This document shows positions 1 through 12,600 of a stretch of 64,000 nt of DNA, one piece after another. The DNA comes from Paroedura picta. Its lineage: Eukaryota; Chordata; Lepidosauria; Squamata; Gekkonidae. The position numbers and the translations under genes were made by a program. A model generated the notes under the pieces. It saw nothing but the letters and a program-made list of their open reading frames with translations, was not told where the DNA came from and did not search any database. Positions within the stretch are counted from its first letter, which is position 1. Each line of letters begins with the position of its first letter. Where the stretch lies: the NCBI RefSeq assembly GCF_049243985.1, contig NC_135371.1, forward strand, positions 5,109,501-5,173,500. Direction: 5' to 3'.

Positions 1-1130
1 AGGGCCAGCTCTTCCCTACACACACTAGCCTGTTCCAGCATGGCAGTCGATGGCGCCCACAGCGTAAAAGGGAAGGAGGAAGCTATCCGCATTCCCTTGC
101 AGCAGGGCATCAGAGGCCCTAAACTGAACAAGGCCCAGGAATGGGACGGACCGATGGTAACATCACACGTAAGTGGGGATTAGCCCCACTGCCATGTGAG
201 CACCAACCTGGCCTATCCCCCTGTGGCGGAACCGGCCACCTGCTTGCCAGATGCCAAGTCTGTGGGCCCTGTTCCAGCCCTCCACTCCTTCCTTGGGTGG
301 GGCCTCTCTCTTCTGGTCTGTCACTGCCACCACTCACTGACTGCAATACTTCTTCCCGAGGGACACTGAGACCCCCTCGGCTGGGTTCTTGGGTTAAAAC
401 CATCAATGTTTGGGCCCCCCCTGGAGAGTTGGCAACCACCCAGTTTTGCCTTGTTTTCCTCCCCTGCCCCCCCCCCCAACACATTAGTAGTACCAGAGTA
501 GGTGGTCCAAAGCACCAGCCACTTGGTTATATGCAAAAAAAGTTTATTCAACTATTTACACTAAGTGATAAATTTACACTCCCTCCTGCACAACAAATGG
601 AATCAAGCTGAAGCACTTATACACCCTCCCTACTGAATACAGGGAGAGGCTCCTGTGGACACTTGCCTGCCAGGCTCACTGCCCACCTTCTTGGTGCCTG
701 CTTCTCCAGTGGCCAGGCCAGGCCCTGCCCCTCAACTAGAGTTCTTGCAAACATTTTATTCCTTGCTGGGTCACTGTAACCCTGAGTCCACTAGAGGGAG
801 ATAGAGAGTTGGGGTATTCCTTTTAAGGAAGAAAAGGCGCAATTTCCCCGGAAGGATTGGAAGCCTGAAGCTGCAGGGAGAAGCCCTCTGTCCTCAGAAG
901 CACTCCTCTGTTTGAAAACTATATATTAAGACTTTAGGTAGGAAAGGTTATTACACTAATTACTGGAAGGGGGGACTGTGTTTATATCAATTGTCTGTCA
1001 TTCAGGATTTTGATTGTTGTGGGGAATGTTTGAAATGAATGTTATATGAAATGTCCCCACAAGGATTGGAGGCCTGAAGCTGCAGGGAGAAGCCCTCTCC
1101 CCAGGGAAGCACTCCTTGGTATGAAAACTA
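1..1130. repeat. Unclassified duplicated block, 3' flank left of copy A
   Basis: No gene seen. Bases 1-720 recur with small changes at 15690-16420 and in part at 40355-40705. Long C runs (near 468-478) and a repeated internal motif (GGAAGCCTGAAGCTGCAGGG, twice, at about 858 and 1068) are present. Probably layered old repeats; the family was not recognised. Confidence 0.5.
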
Positions 1131-1395
1131 TTAATATTTTAAGTAAGGAACCCTGAATGAAAAGATACCAGAGACTTCTGTGAAGGACATGTTCCAAGAC
1201 AGTACAGCTGCAAGTTGGTGCTTCTTGAAAAGACTGCCTGGACAGAAGTCAGAACGACTGAGGCCCTGGTCTGCCCAAATACAACAGGCCTGAATTGTGA
1301 AGCCTTGGTTGCTGTTAGATGTGTTGAATATTGTTCCAAACATGATATCTGTTGAAGTTGGGTTATACCCAGCATCACAAGGTGGGAATCAGTCA

Positions 1396-1683
1396 TGGAG
1401 TGCCAGATTGAGGTAATGGTTAGGAGTGCGGACTTCTAATGTGGCGTGCTGGGTTCCATTGTGCGCTCCCCCACATGCAGCCAGCTGGGTGACCTTGGGC
1501 TCGCCACAGCACTGATAAAACTGTTCTGACTGAGCAGTGATATCAGGGCTCTCTCAGCCTCACCTACCTCTCAGTGTGTCTGTTGTGGGGAGAGGAAAGG
1601 GAAGGCGACTGTAAGCCGTTTTGAGCCTCCTTTGGGTAGAGAAATGCGGCATATAAGAACCAACTCTTTGTCTTCTTCTCCAT
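1396..1683 (+). repeat. tRNA-derived SINE (GGTTCCATT B-box type)
   Basis: Head GTAATGGTTAGGAGTGCGGA with a degenerate RNA polymerase III B box (GGGTTCCATTG). The body contains GCTGGGTGACCTTGGGCTCG and the tail is TTCTTCTCC. This is the commonest SINE in the window. Confidence 0.75.
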
Positions 1684-1984
1684 AGATGTGAACTCTCTCC
1701 CTTCTTCAATTAAAAAATAGTATTTTGACGTTGTTTAAACTGAATAGGTTACATGAACATGGCTCTTTATAGTTCACTCATGCGCAGAACTAACGGAAAC
1801 ACATGACATATCACAGAACCAGAAACAATTATTCTGTAAGAACCCATCCTACCTTCAGAGCCCGAGAAATCACGACCTCAAATGCAATACATCAAATGGC
1901 TAAGAGAATGTCAAGTGAGTTTCTCTTAACCGGCCCCATAGAAGGAAATTGTGCCCAGAACACTAAAGTGGAGGTCGTGGGAGA

Positions 1985-2505
1985 CTCTAACCAAACCCAT
2001 GGCAGAAAAGCTCCGTTTTGCAAGCCCTGCAGAATTCAGACAGTCTCATAAGGGTTGTTCGGGAGCTCATTCCACCAGGTAGGGGAAGGACTGAAACGGC
2101 CTTAGCCCTGGTCACCAGATTCATATCTGAAGACAGGAGAACCTTGTGGAGAGCATAAGGAGGTAGGCGGTCCTGTAGGTAAGCAGGGCACAAGCCATGT
2201 AAATATTTAAAGGTCAAAACTAGTACCTTGAACCTGATCCAGAAGCAGCCAATGGAGATGTTTTAGCAATGGCTGAACATGGGCCCTCCAGAGTGATCTG
2301 GCCAAGACCCGTACAGCCGCATTCTGCAGCAGTTGCAATTCCCGGGTCAGAGACAAAGGTAGGCCAGCACTGAGTGAGTTACAGAAGTCTAATCTAGAAG
2401 CGACAGCTGCATGGATCACAGATTCCATAAGTCTCCATGAGCAGACGATAATATGTCCCTCACCCAAACAGGGAGGGGGTGCCATCCTCAGCTGAGCCTT
2501 CAAGG
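1985..2505 (-). mobile_element. L2/CR1-clade LINE fragment (reverse transcriptase C-terminus)
   Basis: Minus-strand frames read SRLDFCNSLSAGLPLSL, LQLLQNAAVRVLARS, HLHWLLLDQV, then TFKYLHGLCPAYLQDRLPPY, the usual C-terminal motifs of L2/CR1-type reverse transcriptases. Frames are broken. Shorter remnants recur at 17985-18215 and 40708-40930. Confidence 0.75.
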
Positions 2506-3633
2506 TATGGTGGTTTGTCCAAGGACGGCGTTGTTAGCCGTTTGTGTCTGATGCAATTCATACATTCAAGTGTTTGGTGCAACTTTCTTTAATATTCAAT
2601 CATTTCAATCATTTCAAAAATTCTCCAATCTATTGCCCACAAACTTAAACATAAACTTGAATGATCCTTGCCTGGGATACAAAGTCAGAGGGCTGATTCT
2701 CTGTCATTCATTGATTTGTTCATTCGTTCGTTTGTTCATTCGTTACAATAATGTGCCACCCTTCCCTGTGGTTCAGGGTGGTTCTCAGGGAATGGAAAAG
2801 AACAATGCATCAAATTCATTTTTTGCGCCAAATAGAAATACAGCAAAGGTAACAACAACGACAACAACAATAGGAAATAACAGTTTTACAGGATAAAAAG
2901 CAAACGGGTCTATGGTTCAGTTCAGGGACAAGGATTCCTGGGAGCGAGCATCAGGGGCCAGCGGGTATTGCTGCTTCCGGTCAAAATCAAACAAATGCCT
3001 GCCAGAAGAGTTCGTTATAAGATTAAATAACAATTTCAGTAATGTCATTACCGTACAGTAGTCTAGAGTTTAGGAGAATGTGCTGCTTTGAAATAGACCA
3101 AGAAACTCTTGATTTCAAACATGCTGGTCCTAACAGGGATGCATTGGAGACATAAAATCAGTGGTAGTGGCAGCATTACCCATGCTGCAGTGAGTCACAA
3201 TTAGATGCCACTGCCCTTTCCTGCCATTGGTTGACCGAGCTCCATCAAAAGATTACCATCTCTTCATGTTCATTGCTTTGAGGAATGTGAGCGGGTGGGA
3301 AAGTCTTAATAGAGCTGTTCAAAATAAACAAATGAATGAGACAGCAGGTAATCTTCCACAAATGTCCCCTCATCCAACACTCAAACTCATACAAGACAAG
3401 AAGTTCTATAATATTCAAAAGGATACAGGAACACAAATCAACTGGGAAGCAGGGTGAGCTTTAAACAAGTATTATGGAATATAGATGTTGTCATAGCTAT
3501 AGTGTAAACGTCATGATTTGTGACTCCCAAGCTGGATGTGAAGAAAATTTCCTTCAGTATAACGGCTGAGAGTTAAATTGTAAGTCCATTTCACAGAGAA
3601 CACAGGTTTAAAGTGAAAAATATCTCCAGAGAT

Positions 3634-6600
3634 TCAACTTCCATCTTGACCTTTCATCCTGAGATGGTCCTTGATATTCAGACCAGACTTCATTACAATG
3701 ACGTAACATTTGGGGAGGAAGATGCAGCCCAGCAGCCCAGCACTGGAGGCCAAGATGGAGAAGACCTGCACGGCAACCATGTATTTCCCCTTGGTGCTCA
3801 GGTAGGTGGGCACAAAGGACACCCAAACACTGCAGAAGACCAGCATGCTGAAGGTGATCAGCTTGGCTTCGTTGAAGGCCCCAGGAAGCTTCCTGGCCAG
3901 GAAGGCCACTGTGAAGGAGATGGCAGCCAGGAAGCCCATGTAGCCCAAGGCACCATAAAACATGGCCACAGACCCCTCATTGCATTGCAATATAATCTGT
4001 CCATGCTGGGAGTGCATATCACACTCTGGGAAAGGGGGAGAGATGCCCAGCCAGAGGGCACAGAAGCCAATCTGAACAGTGGAACAAGAAAGGACAATGG
4101 ACTTTGCCAGACTCTTCCCCACCCATTTCCTCATCCTGTTCCCTGGCTGGGTGGCCATGAAGGCCACCACCACAGTGATCGTTTTAGCCAGCACTGAAGA
4201 GACAGCAACTGAGAAGATGGTGCAGAAGGCTGTTTGTCGGAGAAGGCAGGTCACCCTCCTTGGCTGACCGATGAATAGAAGGCAGGACAGGAAAGAAAGC
4301 AGGAGTGAGATGAGAAGAATGTAGGTGAGGTCTCGGTTGTTGGCTTTGACTATCGGTGTGTCCATATATTGAATGAATATTCCTAGAATTACAAGTGTGG
4401 CTATGGACAAGAGCAGGACCAAAACGATGAAGGTAACTCCCAAATTCTCCTCATAAGAAAGGAAAGTCACCTCCTTGGGAATGCACTGAGTGTGGTCAGG
4501 ATTGGGATACTGATCTTCTGGGCATCTGGTGCAACTTTTTGCATCTGGAAAGGAAAAGGAGAGACTTCAGCATCATATTGATCTAATTCATATCCACCAC
4601 AATGTGGACTCCTTTGCAATCCATAGAGCGAAATTTCATCAGGGTAAGATTTGGGGTTTTTCTACCTTTATACTAATAACTGTCCGTTCTCTCTTTGGAT
4701 TTCGTTGTTACTGGTGTAGAATGTCACCAAGAGGACCTGAAGGATCTACAGGTAACAGGATCCATGTAAAAATGCTTACAGTTTTGTCTTCAAACTCCAG
4801 TGAAGCCTCAATTGCCCAAGAGAACTGACTGTCATGGATGCCTTCCTGGTACAGCCAGGTGCTCTTCACTTGACTCCTCTCTGATCCCCACCCTCGGATT
4901 CTAGGCCAGTGGGCTTTTCTGTACTCCCCCCTTCCCCCTGCTCATCCCACAGTTCATAGCCTACACCAGGGGTAGTCAAACTGCGGCCCTCCAGATGTCC
5001 TTGGACTACAATTCCCATGAGGCCATGCCAGCATTCACTGGAGGGCCACAGTTTGACTAACCCTGGACACAGTTGGCTTTCCCGCTGTGGGGAGAATTCC
5101 TTATCGCACTCCATCCTTGGTTCCCCCTGATTGTCTTCCTTCAAGCCTGTCCTTCCCGGAAACCAAAGCAATACACGGGGAAATTACTTTAACTCCTCTG
5201 CAGATCAAAGGACGCTCTGATCCTACTGTCCTGTGTGAATGCCCGATTCCCACCTATGCTTGTCTCTTGCCTTGCCCCTTTCCCACGGCCCAGGTATATA
5301 GGTCTTGCCGCCCCCTACCACGATGTCTCCGTCAAAGTTTCCTGTCTGTGAACATGTGCAGAGAATAGACTGTATTGGCGGAACTTTTCCAATAAAGACT
5401 TTATTCTTAAAGCTTCATCCTGAAGCCCGGGAGTGATATCTGTGGAGTGAGATTGCTGTGGTTCAACCGCTTGGCTCCTGACAGTGCCCCCCTATATATA
5501 GGCCCCGGGGGGCTTTTCCTTCTTGTCTCTTCCGATGCTCTATTCTACCTGCCATGCTTGATCTCTAAGTTGCTTTAAATAATCCTTAAATAAAGACCAT
5601 TCCCTCACATAGGATGTGTGTTGATCTGTCCCAATGAAGAGAACTGATATGAGCCTCCGGACTAGCTCGTGGTTGTTGACAATGACCCTGCAAATGAAGG
5701 ACATTGTAGGGCATTGTAGGGCATTGAAGGACATTGTAGGGCATTGTAGGGCATTGGAAACAACCATGAATGACACTGAAAGCCACAAAGGCTGATGGAG
5801 ATGAAGTGCTCTTCACACTCACCAACAATTACCCAGAAGCGTCTCCCCAGGAGATCTGTTGGAGAAAGACAGTTTGGTGTAATGGTTAGGAGTGTGGACT
5901 TCTATTCTCACAAGCTGGGTTCAATTCTGCACTCCCCCAAATGCAGACAGTTGGGTGACCTTAGGGTTCATAGGACTGATAAAGCTGTTCTGACCGAGCA
6001 GGAATATCAGGGCTCGGTCAGCCTCACCTCCCTCACAGCGGGTCTGTTGTGGGAAGGGGAAAGGGAAGGTGAATATAAGCCCCTTTGAGACTCCTTTGGG
6101 TAAAGAAAAGCGCCATATAAGAACCAACGCTACTACTTCTTCTTCTTTCCTTTGAAAACTGGAAAAGAAAAGTTAGTGCATGAAATTCTAGAACAATGCT
6201 GAAAAAATAAAAAACTGACCCTTGGCTGATCCTGCGTTGAGCAGGGGGGTTGGACTAGATGGCCTGTATGGCCCCTTCCAACTCTATGATTCTATGACGC
6301 CCTTTTCCCCCCTCACCCACCTTCCTGAGAGGAGATGGTTCCTTCCCCACACAGAGAACAGTCAAAGCAGCAAATGGGCTTCCCTTCCAGGGCCACCTTC
6401 ACATATCCAGGGAGGCAGCTGTTGGCACACCTGGAATCAGGCATCCTCTGCAGACATAGACAAGGAGCGTTATCCGGGGAAAGGAGATCTCATTCACTGG
6501 GGAAGGGCAATTTTGAAAGTTTTATGAAGGCGGATATGATGAAATGGTCCATTATCACTGGCAACTGTTGATAACTGTTGTCTAAAATTAAATGCTCAGA

Positions 6601-9600
6601 AGACTCTCAAGCAGGTTTCATGGATTAAACTAAATAGATGTTTAGACCTTACACAACCAGTCTCCCCACCTCCTTATACCAGGGGGGCCACACAATAGCA
6701 GCCTGATCCATGGACAGCTTCATCTCCCCGGAGGTCTCTCTTTCGATGCTCCCAACTTTGACGCTCCGGAAGGAAAGGTTGCGCAAGATGATCATGTTCA
6801 CAATGTCCAAGTTGGCTTCCGGGCCCCCGTTTTCACCCCAATCGATTCCACCCACAGAAGAGTTTTGAAACCGGTAGCGTCTCAGGAAAGGATGAAGCTA
6901 GAATCACCGAGAGAAGAACAGTGTTTAGAAGACAGAAGACTCTTCTACGTACTCGTTGCAGATTGATCCATTTGCAGCTTTATGGTACACACACAAACAC
7001 AGACAATTGATCTTAGCCAAAAGGCCAAGAAGCGATGCAGCTTGATAGGAAGCATCCTGGAAGATGGCTAATAGAATAACAATCTTTGGCCGATGAGCAG
7101 ATGTGTTGTGTAAATAGGGGGGAACGCCAGGTCCCTCCTGTGATTGAGGTGCAGCCAGCCACACTATTTTCCAACTTTCACAGGAATGGGGGCATTCAGC
7201 TTTTCAGAAAGATGCAAAGGAGCGTTTTGTATTATTCCCAGCTGCAATTAAGTAGATATTAGCATTTAGGAGGAGGGCCCGATCTGTATGTATAACCATT
7301 CTGCCTGCTTCACTGTATGTTTTGTAGTATTACGTGCTTCCTGTGAGTAACCCTGCTTTACGAGAAATAAGTGGTAGCAAAAAATGGTGGTTTATGCTGG
7401 TTAAAAGAAATCCACCCCCAGAGACCCTGGACCAACCAAGACTTTTTCCAATCATGATGTCTATTCTGAAGGCCTTACTTTTTGGGAAGAATAATTAAAT
7501 TGAGCATAGATGTGTTTCTGGAATTTAGTTTTAAGTTTTCTGCATTGTGCAGGGGGATTTCTTAATCTATGATCGGAGCCCTGTTTTTTATTTGGCAGAT
7601 GTAGTCTAGCAGCACCTGAGAACCAAGAAGATTGGGGAGGTATCAGCAACTGAGAGTCAAAGTTCCCTTCCTGCTACTCAAGTAGGACGAGGGATCCTTC
7701 AAGCCTCCCATCCCCCTCTCGGCTCTTCTGCTGAAGACACCCTATGAAAATATTCTACATTGGGGTGTTGTTATCCTACCGTCAAGTCTTGTTCTCCAGG
7801 CCCGTCACTCCAGCCCAGAGAAAACTGAATGTGGTAAGGAGGAGGATTACAATTCAGTTAAAAAGATGAGCAATAGGGCCCCCAATGGGAACTACAGGAG
7901 ATATTTTCTCTTAAATTCACCAGAGAAAAAACATTTCTACAGTCCGAGACCAGCAGTGGAATTGTCTGTCTAAGGAGGTGGTGTGCTCCCCCTCACTGGG
8001 AGTCTCAAAGCAACGGCTGGACAGATACTTATCTTGGATGCTTATGGCTGATCCTCCACTGAGCAGGGGGTGGGACTAGATAGCCCATATGGCCCTCTTG
8101 CACAGTAGAGTTCAATGATTGCAAGAGGGAGTTCCCCAAGAGAGACAGATACAGGACGGGGCTGAGACATTTGCTAAAGTCTGTGTGACAACCAACTTAG
8201 ACCAGATGCACAATAATCCTTTCAAAGAGAAACTGCTGGTTGGTATTCTTCATTCAGGGGGTAATGGATACCTGCCAAGGCTGGATTCGCTCATGTTCTC
8301 CTCTTCTTCCTCCAGCCCTCGTTGTCCTCTCAGACCTGGAGGAGTAGACATCATGTAATGCTTGTGCCACCGCCTGGATGGAGGAGTAAACATTGCAGGC
8401 CCTGGGGGGCAGAAGTTCTTTGAGGACCTCCCAGGGCCTGTCTTGCAGCCCCTCTTTCTCCCTGTATCTCCGGCAGCCTCCTTGGCACAAAATGGGCTTT
8501 GAGTAGACAGGATCAAATTCTTTTTCCACAAACTCCTCAACAAGAGGGTGACATACTTGTGAATAGAGAGACATCCTTCTTTTCTTTGTCTGGGTCTTGA
8601 TGGAGAGAGATCCATGCATAAGGAACACCTCAGCGCGGGAGTCACACGCCAAGCTAAACAGATTGTCCAGTAGAAGAGCTGTGATCCAAATTTTACCTAG
8701 TCTGACATCCATGGCATTTTCAATATCTATAATTTGTTTTTCAAGATACATTAAGAGGAAAAAATTTCCATAGAACACAAATACCTTAACTTGGTCTTGA
8801 CTCAGGAATGACCTCAAGCGTTGCCTTCTTTCTGTTGACCAAGAATTTGAATAAATGCCCTCAATGGACACCCTCTCTTCAAAGGCAACGCAGATGCCGC
8901 TCCTGAGCATGAGAGGGGTCAAGGTGCCCTTGAATTTTTCCCCGCTGTCAGTGTCTGAAACAAAGAGACCAACCCACGTCCATCGGAAGTGCAGGAGCAG
9001 CCTGACAATTCCCCGGTATTGGACTTCTTCTGTGGGAACCAGTTGGTAAAAAAAAGGAAACTGAGTGTTATCCTTTAAAACAATCAAATCCGAATCATGA
9101 CTGACCTAATGGGGAAAAGGAGACATTCTGAATTCATCACATTCAATAAATGTCAATCAAGACCAAAGTACCTCATACAGCTTTATAATGATGATCTGGA
9201 AAAAAAAACCTTCAATGGCAGGGATCCATTTCAGCCCAGACCTTTTCTGAGAGAGATTTCTCCCTTTGTAGGGGTCCATTTCAGTGGGGGAAGGGATCTG
9301 ACCTTCCAAAGTGGAGTTGGGATTCTGTTCTATGGTTGAACTCATCCCCTAACAATCCAAGACTTGCAACCCTCACCATATCATAGGTCAAGAGGTTTTT
9401 GGGGCCTTTGGAGCTCCAGAATAGATTTCAGGCCCTTGCAAAGGAGGTGCAAGTGTCAACGAGGGAAGAGGTCTCAAAACAAAGTCTAAGACAAAGTGAA
9501 GAGGCCATGGGGATAGAAGGAAATGTTGTTGAGAAGGAGAAAAAAGGAGAGTACTGGTAATTGGAGACTCCCTACTAAGAGGAATGTATCATCATGTGGC

Positions 9601-12600
9601 TGGGCCCGACCCCCTAACCCGAGAGGTGCCAGGGGCGAAAATTAAAGACATTTCAGAACGGATGCCCAAACTCCTCAAATCTACGGATCGCTACCCATTT
9701 GTGATGGTCCATGTGGGAACGAATTACATGTCTGTGAATACCATCACTCCTATTAAAATAGACTATCAAGATCTAGGGAGGAAGCTCAAGCAAATGGGGG
9801 CACAAGTGGTATTCTCTTCAATCTTGCCTGTCAAGGGAAGAGGAATGCGTGTGAGAGGACGATAATGGAGGTGAATCAGTGGCTGCGTAGTTGGTGCCAG
9901 CAGGACGGATTTGGTTTCTGGGACCATGGGATAGGCTTTCTTGAAGAAGGCCTACTAGCACCTGATGGACTGCACTTGTAGAAGTTGGGGAAGAATGTGT
10001 TTGGGAGGAACCTGGGGAGATTCATCAGGAGAGTTTTAAACTGAAGCCACAAGGGGAAGGAGACGTTCAAAATAGGGAGTGTAAGGAAGGGGACCGATAG
10101 GGGGCAGCCCAACTGGGGAAGCCAACTCATAGGGAACCAAAAGTTAAAGGATTCAGATGCCTTTATAATAACGCCGAAGCATGGGTAATAAGAAGGAAGA
10201 GCTGAAACTTCTCATGCTGATGGAAAGGTATAATCTAGTAGGCATCATAGAAACTTGGTGGAATGATTCTCATGACTGGAATGTAATAGTGGATGGATAT
10301 GAACTGTTCAGAAAAATCAGAATAGATCAAAGAGGTGGAGGAGTGGCACTGTATGTGAGGAAAGGGCTTACCTGTCAGGAAATTCTAGTGAAGGAGAGTA
10401 TATCTCCAGTGGAAAGAATCTAGGTGAAAATAAGCGAAGGGAAAACAAACCGTGTGGTGGTTGGTGTCTGCTACCGACTGCCTGACCAACGAGAGGATGT
10501 GGATGCTGCACTTTGTGAGCAGCTTGGGAAAATATCCAAGCGGCAGGACCTTGTAATCATGAATGACTTCAATTTCCCAGATGTGTGCTGGGAAACAAAC
10601 TCTGTGAAGAGTCCTCAGTCATGCAAGTTTCTGACCTGCCTGGCTGACAATTTCATTTATCAAATGGTAGATGAACCCACAAGAGGTTCAGCCATACGGG
10701 ACTTAATACTGACCAACAGGCAAAATTTGGTGGATGGGGTGAAGGAGGTGGGGACCCTAGGGGGAAGTAACTATGTCCTCATAGAATTCCTCTTGAGATG
10801 GGGAGGCAAGGAAGCTTGTAGCCAGATGCGCATGTTGGATTTTCAAAGGCAAACTTTAATAAACTGAGAGACATGATGAGTGTCATACCATGGATGAAAA
10901 TGCTGGAAGGGAAGGGAGCATGTGAAGGGTGGGCGCTACTCAAACAAGAGCTATTGCATGCTCAATCAATGACTATTCCAGAAATACGAAAACACTGCAG
11001 GAGCTCTAAGAAGCCTATTTGGATGAACAGAGAACTTCAAGAGGAACTAAGAAAGAAAAGGAAAATGTTCAGGAAATGGAGGGAAGGACAGAGCTCTAAA
11101 GAAGAGTACCTCCAGGTTACTAGGCACTGTAGATCAATCATCAGAAAGGCCAAAGCTGAGAGTGAGCTAAGATTGGCCAGGGAATCCCACTGTAACAAGA
11201 AAAGATTTTTCAGTTATGTGAGGAGCAAACGTAAAGTAAAGGAGGCAATAGGCCCACTGTTGGGTGCAGATGAACAAACTCTAACGGAAGATGCAGAGAA
11301 AGCAGAAAGGCTCAGTGCCTATTTTACATCTGTTTTTTCCCACAGGTCAAAGGGTTTAGAAACATCTAGAGATGGCAGTAGCCAAAGGATAGTGTCTCGC
11401 AGGTTGACATGGACAGAGAGGTTGTCGAGAGGCATTTAGCTGCACTGGATGAGTTCAAATCCCCTGGGCCGGATGAAATGTACCTGTAAGTGCTCAAAGA
11501 ACTTTCCGGAGAACTTGCAGAACTCTTGTCCATCATCTTCGGGACCTCTTTAAGGACTGGAGATGTCCCAGAGGAAGAGAGCAAACGTTATTCCGATCTT
11601 CAAAAAAGGAAGGATGACCCGGAAAACTACAGACCAGTAAGTCTGACCTCTGTTGTGGGGAAGATAATGGAGCAGATATTAAAGGGAGCGATCTGCAAAC
11701 ATCTGGAGGACAATTTGGTAATCCAAAGAAGTCAGCATGGATTTGTCTCCAACAGGACCTGTCAGACCAACCTGGTTTACTTTTTTGACCAAGTAACAGG
11801 TTTGCTGGATCGTGGAAATTCGGTTGATGTCGTTTACTTGGATTTTAATAATGCTTTTGATAAGGTTCCCCATGATGTTCTGATGGATAAATTGAAGGAC
11901 TGCAATCTGAATTATCAGATAGTTAGGTGGATAGGGAATTGGTTAGAGAACCGCACTCAAAGAGTTGTTGTCAATGGTGTTTCATCAGACTGGAGAGAAG
12001 TGAGTAGCGGGGTACCTCAGGGCTTGGTGCTCGATCTGGTACTTTTTAACATATTTATTAATGATCTAGACTAGATGAGGGGGTGGAGGGACTACTCATC
12101 GAGTTTGAAGATGACACCAAATTGGGAGGACTGGCAATTACTCCAGAAGACAGAGTTCAACGAGATCTAAACAAAATGGAAAAATGGGCAAGTGAGAACA
12201 AGATGCAGTTTAATAAAGATAAGTGTAAAGTTCTGCATCTGGGTCAGAAAAATGAAAAGCATGCCTACTGGATGGGGGATATGCTTCTAGGTAACACTGT
12301 GTGTGAACGAGACCTTGGGGTACTTATGGATTGTAAACTAAACATGAGCAGGCATTGTGATGCAGCGGTAAAAAAGGCAAATGCCATTTTGGGCTGTATC
12401 AACAGGGGCATCGCATCAAAATCACAAGTTGTCATAGTCCCATTGTATATGGCACTGGTCAGACCACCCCTGGAGTACTGAGGTTGAGAGAAGTAATTGA
12501 AAGGTTGTCACTTGGAGGAGGGCAGGATGCTGTTTCCGTTGGCTGCAGAGGAAAGGACGCGCCGTAATGGGTTTAAACTACAAGTACTAAGATATAGGCT

